Part shown: one piece after another, positions 56,601-64,000 of the stretch | Numbering within the stretch: position 1 is the stretch's first letter | Layout: each line of letters opens with the position of its first letter | Source of the DNA: Candidatus Poribacteria bacterium | GTDB lineage: Bacteria; Poribacteria; WGA-4E; WGA-3G | DNA length: 64,000 nucleotides | Assembly: GCA_022822085.1 (NCBI GenBank) | Contig: JAJECK010000074.1 | Coordinates: 39,501-103,500 of the forward strand | Direction of reading: 5' to 3' | Notes under the pieces: model-generated | The model's input: the letters and a program-made list of their open reading frames with translations, nothing else | Databases searched by the model: none | Told to the model about the DNA's origin: nothing | Made by a program: the position numbers and the translations under genes

Positions 56601-58223
56601 GTTAAGCAAGTCAATTGCTTTTTTATACTGAGCTGCAGCGGAATAAACAACATGTAGGACATTATCTAAAGCTTGTTTATTTTTAACTTTTTGGCGGTTC
56701 TTTTCTAGTAACTCCACTGCTTCCTCTGGTTTCCCTAACCGAACAAGTACCATTGCCAAATCTTTAATAACACTTTCATAGCGAATATTTCGTTTAATAC
56801 ATTCTCTATAAAGGCGTTCTGCTTTCTCAAGGTCTTTTTCTAATACATCAGCACGTTTCGCACTTGCATAAGGATCCTCGTTTTGAGTTTGTACATTCTG
56901 TTTTTGTGGTGATATATGATCAATACTCTTTCTCACAGGCCCAGAACGTTCAGGATATTCAGGAGTTAGTGGATGTGTTTTTTTCTCTGAAGCAACCATC
57001 TCGGTCATGAATTCGGATACAGACTGACGGTAAGCTTCAGTGGACTGTCCACCGAGCTTTTGACACACTTCTTTAAGTAGTGAATATGCAGGTTCACCTT
57101 TGATACGTTTTTGTACAATTTCTGCCGCTAATTCTGTGGTAACCTTCCTCTTAAACAGATATATGGCTGCGTCCAATAACATTTCTATTTCGTTTTTGAC
57201 AATATCGTTTTCGTCATTTTTACACAGTTCACGGAAAGCAGGCAGGTTGTTGAATTTTTCTACGAGACTGATATAAATATACCAGGCATTAGGTGCATCA
57301 ATAACGGAAACACTTTGGAAAAATTTCTCCAGACTATAACATGCCAGTTCCTCTCTATTGAGATTTAAAGCTGACACAGCAACATTAAACCAATCATTAG
57401 AACGGTTTGAGTTAATCGCCACCTCCTGGTATATCTGAATTGTTTTCTGCCAATCATCTGGATGTGAAAGCACGTTAAAATATGCAAAAACCCGTTTTAG
57501 TGATGGTGAATTTGGGAAACGTCTAACTAAAGGGGTGAGTTCACTAAGAAGTGGTTGGATTCTACCAAATTTAGTACTTAATTCATTGATTCTTTGAGCG
57601 TTTTCATACTTATTCTTAATTTGTACCCACTTGCCAGCGATACTTGTATTTTGCCAACCTTTTAACTCATCTGCCGGAAAGGTAAAATCTGGCGATTCTA
57701 ATTCAATTTTAGCATCTTCCACTTCGTTTTTAAACCGTTTATCAATTTCATCAAGTTGTTGAGAAGCCTGATCTTCAAGATTAACAGGTTCTGTTGGCTC
57801 TGCATTTGTGTCTGCAGACTCAGATGCTTCAACCTGATCTGGAACAGGATCTGTTGATTCTGTATTAGTGTCTGTTGTGTTAGATACTTCAGCCTCATTG
57901 TCCGGATTCTGAACGGGTTCTGATGACTCTATGTTAGTGTCTGCAGACTCAGATGTCGTAATTTGTTCTGGAGTCGCATCAATTGGTTCTGTGTTAGTTT
58001 CTGTTGAGTTAGACACCTCAACCTCATTGTCCGAATCCTGAACGTCAAACATGAAAATTGCGTCCTCAAAAATTATTTTTCGCTGATTCCCTACCTCTAA
58101 TGTAATATGATCAAGTGCAATCTCTGTAAGAATACCTGAGACTTTTTCGTCTGTTTTTAGCGTAAATGTAACTTGGCTTCCGATTGGAGCCTTCTGCTGA
58201 ATTGATTGGATTCGTTTTGCCAT
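53613..58223 (-). CDS. Giant Sm-like/TPR/AAA NTPase protein
   Basis: About 1,536 residues from the ATG at 58223 (MAKRIQSIQQKAPIG); a longer frame from 58313 is less likely. Parts in order: an Sm/Hfq-like small beta barrel (VTFTLKTDEKVSGILTEIAL, about 15-55); an acidic Ser/Thr/Glu linker (about 65-155) with two imperfect 40-residue repeats that include VSN.T.TNTE; TPR and other helical repeats to about 1000; a beta region; the NTPase domain with NPYATYAEGGIVG, Walker A GQKRSGKSS (near 1180), Walker B VVLLVDEFQ and a winged-helix end. No signal peptide. It heads a minus-strand run with the STAND-HEPN gene and AcuC-type gene. Role inferred: large sensor/scaffold ATPase in a conflict or stress system. 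Confidence 0.82.
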   Translation of the reverse strand: MAKRIQSIQQKAPIGSQVTFTLKTDEKVSGILTEIALDHITLEVGNQRKIIFEDAIFMFDVQDSDNEVEVSNSTETNTEPIDATPEQITTSESADTNIESSEPVQNPDNEAEVSNTTDTNTESTDPVPDQVEASESADTNAEPTEPVNLEDQASQQLDEIDKRFKNEVEDAKIELESPDFTFPADELKGWQNTSIAGKWVQIKNKYENAQRINELSTKFGRIQPLLSELTPLVRRFPNSPSLKRVFAYFNVLSHPDDWQKTIQIYQEVAINSNRSNDWFNVAVSALNLNREELACYSLEKFFQSVSVIDAPNAWYIYISLVEKFNNLPAFRELCKNDENDIVKNEIEMLLDAAIYLFKRKVTTELAAEIVQKRIKGEPAYSLLKEVCQKLGGQSTEAYRQSVSEFMTEMVASEKKTHPLTPEYPERSGPVRKSIDHISPQKQNVQTQNEDPYASAKRADVLEKDLEKAERLYRECIKRNIRYESVIKDLAMVLVRLGKPEEAVELLEKNRQKVKNKQALDNVLHVVYSAAAQYKKAIDLLNNALKQAQDQDRRLYIRMQIASNYIKLENYVNAENELRQVLRLWTNNITVQRNLAFCLSKQNRYDEAKQILNKIQSTSSDAKTTGLLEAIERAQRTGKFALDEDTIIEIETVLSYLSGELSDFAQFFLDRCAFDGVSPDRVSEEKYTGSEKDFRYDIGRLEDVAKQLGTRRPRDRSSYYLSAARIYFDLEGNHNLFYRYLCRSFASRGDAAVSENKHLDTVREWYCEALTAYDGDKTPRRQDEQDAVNSLVRYLYSTLGHAQIDLNPNTPTFNKVVRDVISNHPDKKKVFDAIAYLVLHSRFAANRVLNRLYDNETLRTMAIDYLKGMDIEVPDVMECLSDFVQPWNELQNKKSNTAQNTSDKLRLLNNFDLTTSWLEDNIRFAEDIRSSLFFELDQQRIGALQRILESALELCKQVTFEERERLCIQLRDHCQALCREIEESPTRVSVEDIYPITEVIQEKVDSYLNELYETSKPRLTLRLPVESYVPDTDRQIEVQIVLENERGRSPAESLELVVQKDDESFKLTKSEIKQNESLRGGEQSILTVPLRVTPDALQSQTFSLSLCAQYRTRTEEQVQTSVQNLSIRLYSEDEFEKIENPYATYAEGGIVGDSEMFFGREELIQNISQAIRESRTQSKSVIVFGQKRSGKSSVLYHLNKTLEKDKELLILDLGNMSTLLDQQARISLLHQFLNGILRGLERAIRRKQREGFSTFELAIPGREFYDHPAPLQLFEDIFVKLKDLTDNQTGQEDWRGVRVVLLVDEFQYIYDPIIEGKIPDSFMQNWKALLQANYFSAVLVGQDVMPKFKLRFPNEFGTTQDERVTYLNELDATKLIEDPIRIGGRQGESRYREQATERILELTAGSPFYIQIICNRLVEYMNVKHAGLVTEADVETVKNELIDGVNALGFDKFDNLINSGDTSPDAIPDGDARKVLKTIADNSSKTDLCHRDKIDCETHLPVDTILDDLEKRDVVERRDRSYRIQVGLFKEWLVVNG

Positions 58224-58508
58224 CCTAATTACTATCCTAAAAATAAGTAAGCTACCTAAGCAGTAAGGTAACATAAATTGAATTGACAGATACAACATTA
58301 AATGGACCAACAACCATTGATTGAAGCATGGTATGTACCATTTTGCTTTTTACGGGTTCTTCCAAACGCATTCTGATTGTTAGCACAAAAGGTAAGACAT
58401 TGTGTTAAATATACTATACTTTCAAACTTTTTTCAAATAAAAAAAACGCTTAGCGTAAATACACGTGCAAGATAATACCAACAATGTAATAGCAGAAATA
58501 GATACCTA

Positions 58509-59609
58509 TCAACCCCGCATACGTCTAACCCGAGCAGGTGTATCATCACCGTGAATCTCAGACGAAAGGATGCGCAGACTCCGATCTTCTATCGGTAGTT
58601 CCACTTTGACACCTCCGCGACGATGCGACTCACGTAGTGCTATTGCAACTTCCAACGCAGCACGTCCATCTTCACCTGAACATTTGGGTGAACCACCGTT
58701 CTCAATGGCGTTGATGATGTCGTCTACAATGGTCAACCCCATGCCTTGCATTCGGACAGGATACGGAAACGGACAAGTTGCGGGAACACCACGTCCACGT
58801 CGTCCTCCAGGCAGTACACGAATCAACTCAAACTTCTCGGCATTGTTGATTGAACGGATACGTCCACTTGAACCGATAACATCTACCTCCCACGGAGCTA
58901 CACCGCACGACGTACTACGCAGATACGCACGAACACCGTTGTCAAAAACAAGGTAACCGTTTCCCATCAGGTCGTTTTCACCTGCGGCGGCTTCGTCAGA
59001 TTGCATTTCACCGAAAACCCACTCCACATTACCGCCTGCCATGTATCGCAGAATATCAATTGCATGGCTACCGTTATGAGAAAGACCGCACTGAGCATAT
59101 ACGGTTACCTGCAGCACATTGCCGATTTCCTCTTCGTCAATGAGTTTTCGTGCTTCGCTAAAGAAAGGATTCCAACGTCTGGCACAATTGATTGCCATGA
59201 CCACACCGTTTTCATTGCAGACATCCAGCATCTCATCCGCTTCGGCAAGACTGAGCGAAATCGGTTTTTCTGCCCAGATACCTTTGACCCCAGCACGCGC
59301 TACATCTTGCACGATGGTTGACCGAACCCTTGCTGTCGTGCAAACGCTGACCAGATCAAGATTTTCCTTCTCTAACATCTCACGATAATCGCTATAGATA
59401 TGTTCTGAACTCAGTCCCCAACGTTCACCGAAGATTTCGCCCTGTTCGGCATGTAGATCAGCACCTGCGACTAATTCTGTTTTCGGTGATGCGTCATAAC
59501 TCGGAGCATGACAGTATGGCAGAAAGAGCGAACCTCCCTGCGTAATTTCGTCGTCAAAAGTGCTCCCCATCCGTCCTAAACCGATTACACCTGCACGATA
59601 TGTTGCCAT
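58509..59609 (-). CDS. Gfo/Idh/MocA family oxidoreductase
   Basis: 366 residues with GGGAGG upstream. Rossmann motif GVIGLGRMGSTFDDEI, the conserved WAEKPISLSLAEADEML with the lysine of the EKP motif, and HNGSHAIDILRYMAGG with the histidine of the active site. These enzymes oxidise or reduce sugars and inositols with NAD(P). The family is greatly expanded in Poribacteria and Planctomycetes. A 285-bp gap on the right in which I see no feature separates it from the giant ATPase start. Confidence 0.95.
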   Translation of the reverse strand: MATYRAGVIGLGRMGSTFDDEITQGGSLFLPYCHAPSYDASPKTELVAGADLHAEQGEIFGERWGLSSEHIYSDYREMLEKENLDLVSVCTTARVRSTIVQDVARAGVKGIWAEKPISLSLAEADEMLDVCNENGVVMAINCARRWNPFFSEARKLIDEEEIGNVLQVTVYAQCGLSHNGSHAIDILRYMAGGNVEWVFGEMQSDEAAAGENDLMGNGYLVFDNGVRAYLRSTSCGVAPWEVDVIGSSGRIRSINNAEKFELIRVLPGGRRGRGVPATCPFPYPVRMQGMGLTIVDDIINAIENGGSPKCSGEDGRAALEVAIALRESHRRGGVKVELPIEDRSLRILSSEIHGDDTPARVRRMRG

Positions 59610-59666
59610 TTTTTCCTCCCAATAGTAATTTCGTGTTCTAATACGAGTTTTGTAGAATTCACTTAA

Positions 59667-60302
59667 CTAAGTCCGTAATTCCTCATAAACAAAATCCAAC
59701 CATTTGTCTTGTGGTGGTATAATTTTAGGTTTCGGTGAAAGTGGTGTCCAGTAAGGTTTAAAAATATGTCCTAAATCACTCTTCAATTCCCATTCATCCT
59801 CTGTTTCTTCTTGTGTGGATAAGTGGAAAAAGTGACGTTTTTTCTGATCACTTAAGTTTTCATTCGGCACCCATCCTGTGATGTTATGGTCAATATGTGT
59901 AGGTTTGAAATATTTGTCAAATACATATTCAATGTACGAAATGTGTGTAAAATCTTCCTGTGTTGCATGATAATCGACAGTGAGTCCTCTTGTGAGTTTA
60001 TCTTTGTAGGGAACTGCAGTCAGTTCGGGTTTGATATAGACTTTGGTTGTCCTTGTGATAATCCGTTGGTGTTGTTCTAACTCATTTTCAAAACAACCGA
60101 GATATTTTTCGATTTTTACATGTTGTAGACCTGTTTCTTCATAAGTTTCGCGTATGGCTGTAGTTTCAATATCTTCACCTATTTCCACACTTCCAGCAGG
60201 AATTTGGATGCCTGCAGTAGGGTGTTTGAATACAAGTAGCATTTTTACACCATTTCGTTCTTGCGTAATAAATACTGAGACTTTTTCAAAAGGTTTTTTC
60301 AT
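59667..60302 (-). CDS. NUDIX hydrolase
   Basis: 211 residues. The NUDIX box GSVEIGEDIETTAIRETYEE then TGLQ fits GX5EX7REUXEEXGU. The N terminus KPFEKVSVFITQERNG and the extension after residue 110 are unlike MutT and suggest a substrate other than 8-oxo-dGTP. Hydrolyses a nucleoside diphosphate linked to X. It is followed on the same strand by no gene within 57 bp. No clear Shine-Dalgarno. Confidence 0.92.
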   Translation of the reverse strand: MKKPFEKVSVFITQERNGVKMLLVFKHPTAGIQIPAGSVEIGEDIETTAIRETYEETGLQHVKIEKYLGCFENELEQHQRIITRTTKVYIKPELTAVPYKDKLTRGLTVDYHATQEDFTHISYIEYVFDKYFKPTHIDHNITGWVPNENLSDQKKRHFFHLSTQEETEDEWELKSDLGHIFKPYWTPLSPKPKIIPPQDKWLDFVYEELRT

Positions 60303-60353
60303 ACTTTTTGTTCATTGAATATAGTGTGGTGTCATAGATGAGTCTGAACAGTA

Positions 60354-60812
60354 TTATATAAACAAATCAGCGTTCAACATGGATACTGGACCAAAAATAC
60401 TATTTTGTCGCAATATTCTACGATATCTATTATTTTTAGCAAATACTGTATCAATTTTTCCAGTTGAAATCCAATGATAAGTACTCAGTTCTCTTAAATC
60501 TTCAAGGGGTTTTGCAGAATACCTACGCCATTGTCTTAACCAATCTAATTTTGTAATAATGTTCTGCATTTCACTTGGACGACCTTGGTGAACTTCAACG
60601 TAATAGATCCTTTCCTTATAACTAAACACATAGTCCCAATGAGGTGCATTTGGATAACGTTTAACCAGACAATCGTCTATATCAACACTTCCTGTTAAAC
60701 TGCGCGTATCCTCTACTCTGATTTTATGACGATTTGAACCAAGAGCCTGTAAACCTGCTTTTAGGCATTCAGCAATTTCTAAAGTGTTCCGTACCGCATC
60801 AGAAAAATTCAT
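60354..60812 (-). CDS. Small partner of the AAA ATPase, possible PD-(D/E)XK-type nuclease
   Basis: 152 residues from the ATG at 60812 (a frame from 60827 also exists), which overlaps the ATPase stop as ATGA and has GGAG 9 nt upstream. The core VDIDDCLVKRYPNAPHWDYV then RIYYVEVHQG has aspartate and glutamate spacing like a PD-(D/E)XK fold, but the lysine is not clear. LDWLRQWRRYS and STYHWISTGKIDTVF follow. No known family recognised; tight coupling to the ATPase suggests an ATPase-nuclease pair. Confidence 0.7.
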   Translation of the reverse strand: MNFSDAVRNTLEIAECLKAGLQALGSNRHKIRVEDTRSLTGSVDIDDCLVKRYPNAPHWDYVFSYKERIYYVEVHQGRPSEMQNIITKLDWLRQWRRYSAKPLEDLRELSTYHWISTGKIDTVFAKNNRYRRILRQNSIFGPVSMLNADLFI

Positions 60813-61957
60813 AAATTTGCACTCCACATAGCCTCAGAAATAACATCAGCAAGTTTCGTACTGAATAGCGTAAGTCCTCCCCAATCTGAAACTGCCTCGT
60901 CCGGGTCTTCAGCATCCAGACTTGATATGTCTTTGACACCTTGATGTGGAGATAAATAATACGTCTTGAATTTTTTATTCAAAAAGACTTTCTCGGAAAA
61001 TTCCGTGGATAAAGAGGTAGTATTCAAACCAAATAAATCTAATAAAGGAGTTAGGTCTGACTCCCATTTAACAAGTAATTGTACTGCCCATATTAGTTCA
61101 GGCAATTGTTGTGAGTGAGTAGAAACGATAACTTTATAGTTGCACCGTAAAAGTTCAAATAGAATAATGAACAGTGTTGAAATCGATTGAGGATGTAACC
61201 CCATCTCCGGCTCTTCAATAACGACCCACTTAAAATTATTTTTCCTTTGATCACTAACCTTATCCATTAAACGATACAAACCCATCAACAAAGGTACAAA
61301 CTCTCTCTGTCCAGTAGACCATACCATATACGGCAAATAACTTCCATCTACATCCAAGACAATACGCTTGCGTAATCCTGATCGATCTAATTTGACTTTC
61401 GCCCCACCGAAAATATTTTCGCCTATCGAATCACGTATTGTTTTATTCATACGATTTGCATAGGGAAAGATATCACCTTTACCAGAACCAAAACTTGTTT
61501 CTAATAATTGACGCAAGTGTTCACTAAACTGCTTAACAACATAAGGGTCACTGATAGCATAGTCGGTAAAGGCGCGCGGCCACCCATCCTTAAGAGTCAT
61601 TACACGGTGTGCGGGAATCAGGAAGAGTCTTTCCTCTTTTTTCCTGTCCTTTGTGGAAAATGCTTTGTCCAGATCGAAAACCTCGTTGTCAACGGTAATT
61701 TTCGTCGTGGTCCCGTCCCAAATTCCTGCCATGCCTTCACCGAAATAGAGAGACAAGAAATCTTCAGTTTTGTCATGCCAATCATACCCGTGTGTTCTTA
61801 GGGTTTGCGTAATATCGCCAACATCTAAAATCAACTTCACAAGTTGGAGCAGTATACTCTTTCCACTTGCTTGTTCACCGACAAACACCGTTAGATCGCC
61901 AAAGGTAATATCGGCATTGCGAATTTGTCCTAACGAATTTAGTATTAGTCGTTTCAT
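60809..61957 (-). CDS. AAA ATPase (RecF/OLD-like), possible defence system component
   Basis: 382 residues with GGGAG upstream. Walker A VGEQASGKSILLQLV near residue 27; signature-like VWSTGQREFVPLLMGLYRLM; Walker B WVVIEEPEMGLHPQS; switch STHSQQLPELIW. The ATPase is followed by a 4-bp overlap with a small acidic-motif protein. The pair architecture (SMC-like ATPase plus small nuclease-like protein) is widespread among anti-phage systems, but this one does not match a named type I can recall. Confidence 0.85.
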   Translation of the reverse strand: MKRLILNSLGQIRNADITFGDLTVFVGEQASGKSILLQLVKLILDVGDITQTLRTHGYDWHDKTEDFLSLYFGEGMAGIWDGTTTKITVDNEVFDLDKAFSTKDRKKEERLFLIPAHRVMTLKDGWPRAFTDYAISDPYVVKQFSEHLRQLLETSFGSGKGDIFPYANRMNKTIRDSIGENIFGGAKVKLDRSGLRKRIVLDVDGSYLPYMVWSTGQREFVPLLMGLYRLMDKVSDQRKNNFKWVVIEEPEMGLHPQSISTLFIILFELLRCNYKVIVSTHSQQLPELIWAVQLLVKWESDLTPLLDLFGLNTTSLSTEFSEKVFLNKKFKTYYLSPHQGVKDISSLDAEDPDEAVSDWGGLTLFSTKLADVISEAMWSANL

Positions 61958-61985
61958 AGTTTAATAACTCCCTGTATGTAACGTC

Positions 61986-63263
61986 CTACTTTCTCTGGAC
62001 TTTTATAGTTACAAAAGCCCGACCTGTCTTTTCGTTTGCCTGAAACAGTGCCAGATTTTGCCCATTCATATCTTTGACTATCCAATAATGTCCAACATTG
62101 GTGGATTGAGGAATGTGATAATTGGAGGCGATTGTACTATAAAATCTCTCGTTTCCATCATAATCTATCCAATAGTACGCAATGTCAGAATTAGTACGAT
62201 TCACGAAAATGATTTCAGTTTTAGTTTCGTTTACATCTGATTTTAATTTTTGTTTTATATTCAGTTCAATTTCCTTTAAGTCTACCCATTTGCCGCCGCC
62301 ATCGCTGGACGAGTTTAATAACTGTTTATTTAACTCTGCAAATTTTCGTGAAAATGACCGCCATTCAAATTTTTGTGATTTCCTTGGATTGTAACCATGT
62401 AAGTGAAGTGAACCTGTCCGTGTTGTTAAAGGTGTGTATCGCCAGTTGGTGTCGCCATATACTTCAGCAAGCAGTGCTGCGAGTGGTGGATCATACGATT
62501 TCAACTGTTCTCGTGTTCTGACATGATGGCTTTTCCCTGTGTTAAACCAAAATTGTGTGCCTTCTGCCCAATACTCTTCTTCGTTTGAAATAGCATATAA
62601 TCTTTTCCATAACCCATTTTTTCGTGCAGAATTAAATGCTTGCTTGAGTCGTTTGTCAAAACTTGGATCAACAGTTTTCAATCCGATCAAGTGAATTGCA
62701 TGGCTGAATTCGTGAATCAATATACTATTAGACTTATACGGGTCTCCTTGATAATTCAATAGGTTTTCCTCTCCACAACTCGCTATAAAAATTGGAGGTC
62801 TGGCACCTAAACCACGGGCACGTAAATCCCAATAAAATTTGGGGCTTAGATAATCGTATTCAGGAATTTGGGTAATCTTTTCGTTATGTGCAATCACAAC
62901 AAAACGAAAACCGTTTTGTACAAGAACTTGCAGTATATCCTCACGGTGTTGAAGCATTTGCCTAATAAGCCAGGCTGCCTCTTTTATAGCATAGGGATTC
63001 ACCTTTGCAGACGCTATAACAGGTAATCCTCCCACACTAATCCATTGTTGGTAAAACGGGGCAAGATTATATGTATCTCGGACTGTTTGCGGAAGTGAAA
63101 CAGGTTCGGGTATGTAGACTTTTTGTGTCGTTTCAGGATATTGGTTAGGAGTCAAGAATGCGCAGCTTGTAAGGAAGGTAGTGAACCATAACATGAGATA
63201 CATCAAGACTACATGTTGTAAGACACAGTTATCCTTGTTGCTATTGATACGCCAAGATTTCAT
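61986..63263 (-). CDS. Lipoprotein zinc metallopeptidase with C-terminal VHL-beta-like domain
   Basis: 425 residues from ATG 63263 (GAGGAAT about 9 nt upstream; a GTG at 63278 is in frame). A signal peptide ends at lipobox LTSC near residue 34. The zinc motif HEFSHAIHLIG at about 198, followed by EEEYWAEGTQFWFN with a likely third ligand glutamate, marks a gluzincin-type peptidase. The C-terminal 70 residues (EIIFVNRTNSDIAYYWIDYD, IPQSTNVGHYWIVKDMNG, LALFQANEKTGRAFV) align clearly with the beta domain of the von Hippel-Lindau protein. Extracytoplasmic protease with a VHL-like binding domain; substrate unknown. Confidence 0.88.
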   Translation of the reverse strand: MKSWRINSNKDNCVLQHVVLMYLMLWFTTFLTSCAFLTPNQYPETTQKVYIPEPVSLPQTVRDTYNLAPFYQQWISVGGLPVIASAKVNPYAIKEAAWLIRQMLQHREDILQVLVQNGFRFVVIAHNEKITQIPEYDYLSPKFYWDLRARGLGARPPIFIASCGEENLLNYQGDPYKSNSILIHEFSHAIHLIGLKTVDPSFDKRLKQAFNSARKNGLWKRLYAISNEEEYWAEGTQFWFNTGKSHHVRTREQLKSYDPPLAALLAEVYGDTNWRYTPLTTRTGSLHLHGYNPRKSQKFEWRSFSRKFAELNKQLLNSSSDGGGKWVDLKEIELNIKQKLKSDVNETKTEIIFVNRTNSDIAYYWIDYDGNERFYSTIASNYHIPQSTNVGHYWIVKDMNGQNLALFQANEKTGRAFVTIKVQRK

Positions 63264-63382
63264 AAGGACATTCCTCACATTGATTCATGTAAAATAGTGT
63301 GTGCAATTGTTTGAATGAACGCAATAACTACGCGGGTTAGAATTTCTATTAGTACTCATTCTTTACAAGCGTCTCAGGACTT

Positions 63383-63558
63383 TTATGCATTCGAATTCCC
63401 AGTGTCATTTGGGAGTAGTCCTTCAATCGGTTCAATTCCCAATTCTTTGCATTTTTCCTTTACGTCATCAGGAATTTTCGGGGCTGCAAGTATGCTGCGA
63501 ACTTGATCGCAAGGTAAACCATATTCAACAGCTGCAAGATGTTTGTATTTAACAACTT
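63383..63558 (-). pseudogene. C-terminal remnant of a nuclease-like gene (NucS/DUF91-like ending)
   Basis: A 58-codon frame with no start codon: it follows a TAG at 63559-63561 and reads VVKYKHLAAVEYGLPCDQVR, SILAAPKIPDDVKEKCKELG and IEPIEGLLPNDTG. The 'VRSILAAP.I.DD....C.E.GIE' wording resembles the C termini of NucS/DUF91-type PD-(D/E)XK proteins. It is a 3' fragment of a decayed gene. Confidence 0.5.
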
Positions 63559-63617
63559 GCTAAGTCTCCTGATCGCTTTCATGTGAAATAGGAGGTTTAT
63601 AGTAAATTATGTAAATA

Positions 63618-63731
63618 ATACCATTTCTATTTAAGAAACTGTCATAAAGGCTTTCTTAAAGTCCCACTGATAAGGGGGATTTAGGGGGTTCTTTCAATTA
63701 GCAATGAGACATTATTTTATAGAAATGGTAT
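63618..63731. repeat. ATACCATTTCT family element (copy 3) with MITE half inserted
   Basis: 114 bp with terminal inverted repeats ATACCATTTCT and AGAAATGGTAT. Its interior TTCTTAAAGTCCCACTGATA then AGGGGGATTTAGGGGGTT is the left half of the family at 24551 and 50264, so two element families are nested here. Confidence 0.82.
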
Positions 63732-63922
63732 AAGTTCACATATATTCTGTCCGAGCGATCTCCGAATCGCGACAAAACCACTGTTAGTCGGGAATCGGAG
63801 TTCCCTCAGACATTTGGAAAATGTAAGGTTAATTGTGGTATCTACTATAATGCTGAAGGACATAAAAGTGTGAAATCCAACTCTTAATTATACCAATTCT
63901 AATTATTTTTGAACCCTTTTCG

Positions 63923-64000
63923 TAGGTCGGGTAGAGGCACGAAACCCGACCTGATAACCACAATCAATACCTGTCGGGTTTCGTGCCTCTACCCGACCTA
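63923..64000. repeat. GTCGGGT-family palindrome at the window end
   Basis: The arms TAGGTCGGGTAGAGGCACGA and TCGTGCCTCTACCCGACCTA are perfect inverted repeats, and the right arm ends at the last base of the window. The element is the closest match to 17532-17647 and may continue past the end. Confidence 0.85.

Noticed and set aside
63315..63506. 63-residue plus-strand frame near the right end
   Set aside because: No family and it is antisense to the decayed nuclease-like frame with better protein character.

Overview
The window is a 64 kb stretch of a bacterial chromosome with moderate-to-low GC, long intergenic gaps and many small palindromic repeats. The gene mix (two tandem LamG lipoprotein-like secreted proteins, Gfo/Idh/MocA oxidoreductase, uronate-dehydrogenase-like epimerase, EutE-type aldehyde dehydrogenase, PqqD with an FtsX-type ABC transporter, several thioredoxin/TPR secreted proteins) looks most like the Poribacteria or a related PVC-neighbouring Gram-negative lineage. 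This is inference from gene content; no rRNA or tRNA gene was found in the window to fix the taxonomy.

Layout. 1-4.4 kb: the 3' part of a CoA-acylating aldehyde dehydrogenase, then ligA translationally coupled to a MntA/HepT toxin-antitoxin pair; a 110-bp duplicate of the ligA 3' end fused to the mntA 3' end lies downstream as a recombination scar. 4.4-6.5 kb: orphan DNA methyltransferase facing an XRE regulator/ImmA-like metalloprotease pair. 6.9-20.9 kb: one long plus-strand run with a 2,422-residue LysM/degenerate-M28/coiled-coil/FtsX permease protein, a small membrane protein, an OPT-family transporter, an unrecognised two-lobed protein, a PqqD-like protein, a LolD-type ATPase, a SelA-like PLP enzyme and a UPF0173 hydrolase. 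20.9-23.7 kb: galU and two LamG paralogues on the minus strand. 23.7-25.0 kb: a gene-free repeat hotspot. 25-36.2 kb: aroC, mgtE, a split CHAD protein, a lamin-tail lipoprotein, a ROK kinase, an unrecognised protein, a PARIS-like ATPase with a truncated TOPRIM partner, a uronate-dehydrogenase-like enzyme and an Ldh-type dehydrogenase. 36.2-43.9 kb (minus strand): a UgpC/MsmK-type ATPase, two carboxypeptidase-regulatory-like proteins (one frameshifted), a double thioredoxin-LolA-like fusion, small proteins and a second thioredoxin lipoprotein. 44.5-51.1 kb (plus): infC-rpmI-rplT-[T-box]-pheS-pheT and ubiE/menG. 51.2-63.3 kb (minus): a large TPR-NTPase, a frameshifted STAND-type NTPase with a C-terminal HEPN RNase-like domain, an AcuC-type deacetylase, an oxidoreductase, a NUDIX hydrolase, an ATPase plus putative nuclease pair, and a metallopeptidase lipoprotein ending in a VHL-beta-like domain.

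Most noteworthy: the giant Sm-like/TPR/NTPase gene directly upstream of a STAND-HEPN gene (candidate conflict system, with a frameshift between Walker A and Walker B); infC, whose conserved N terminus can only be translated from a non-canonical AUA start with a good Shine-Dalgarno 6 nt upstream; a complete phenylalanine T-box riboswitch in front of pheS outside the Firmicutes; four 36-bp hairpin repeats between pheS and pheT; a metallopeptidase-VHL fusion; and at least four families of short palindromic, MITE-like elements, one of them with clear 5-bp target duplications at both copies.
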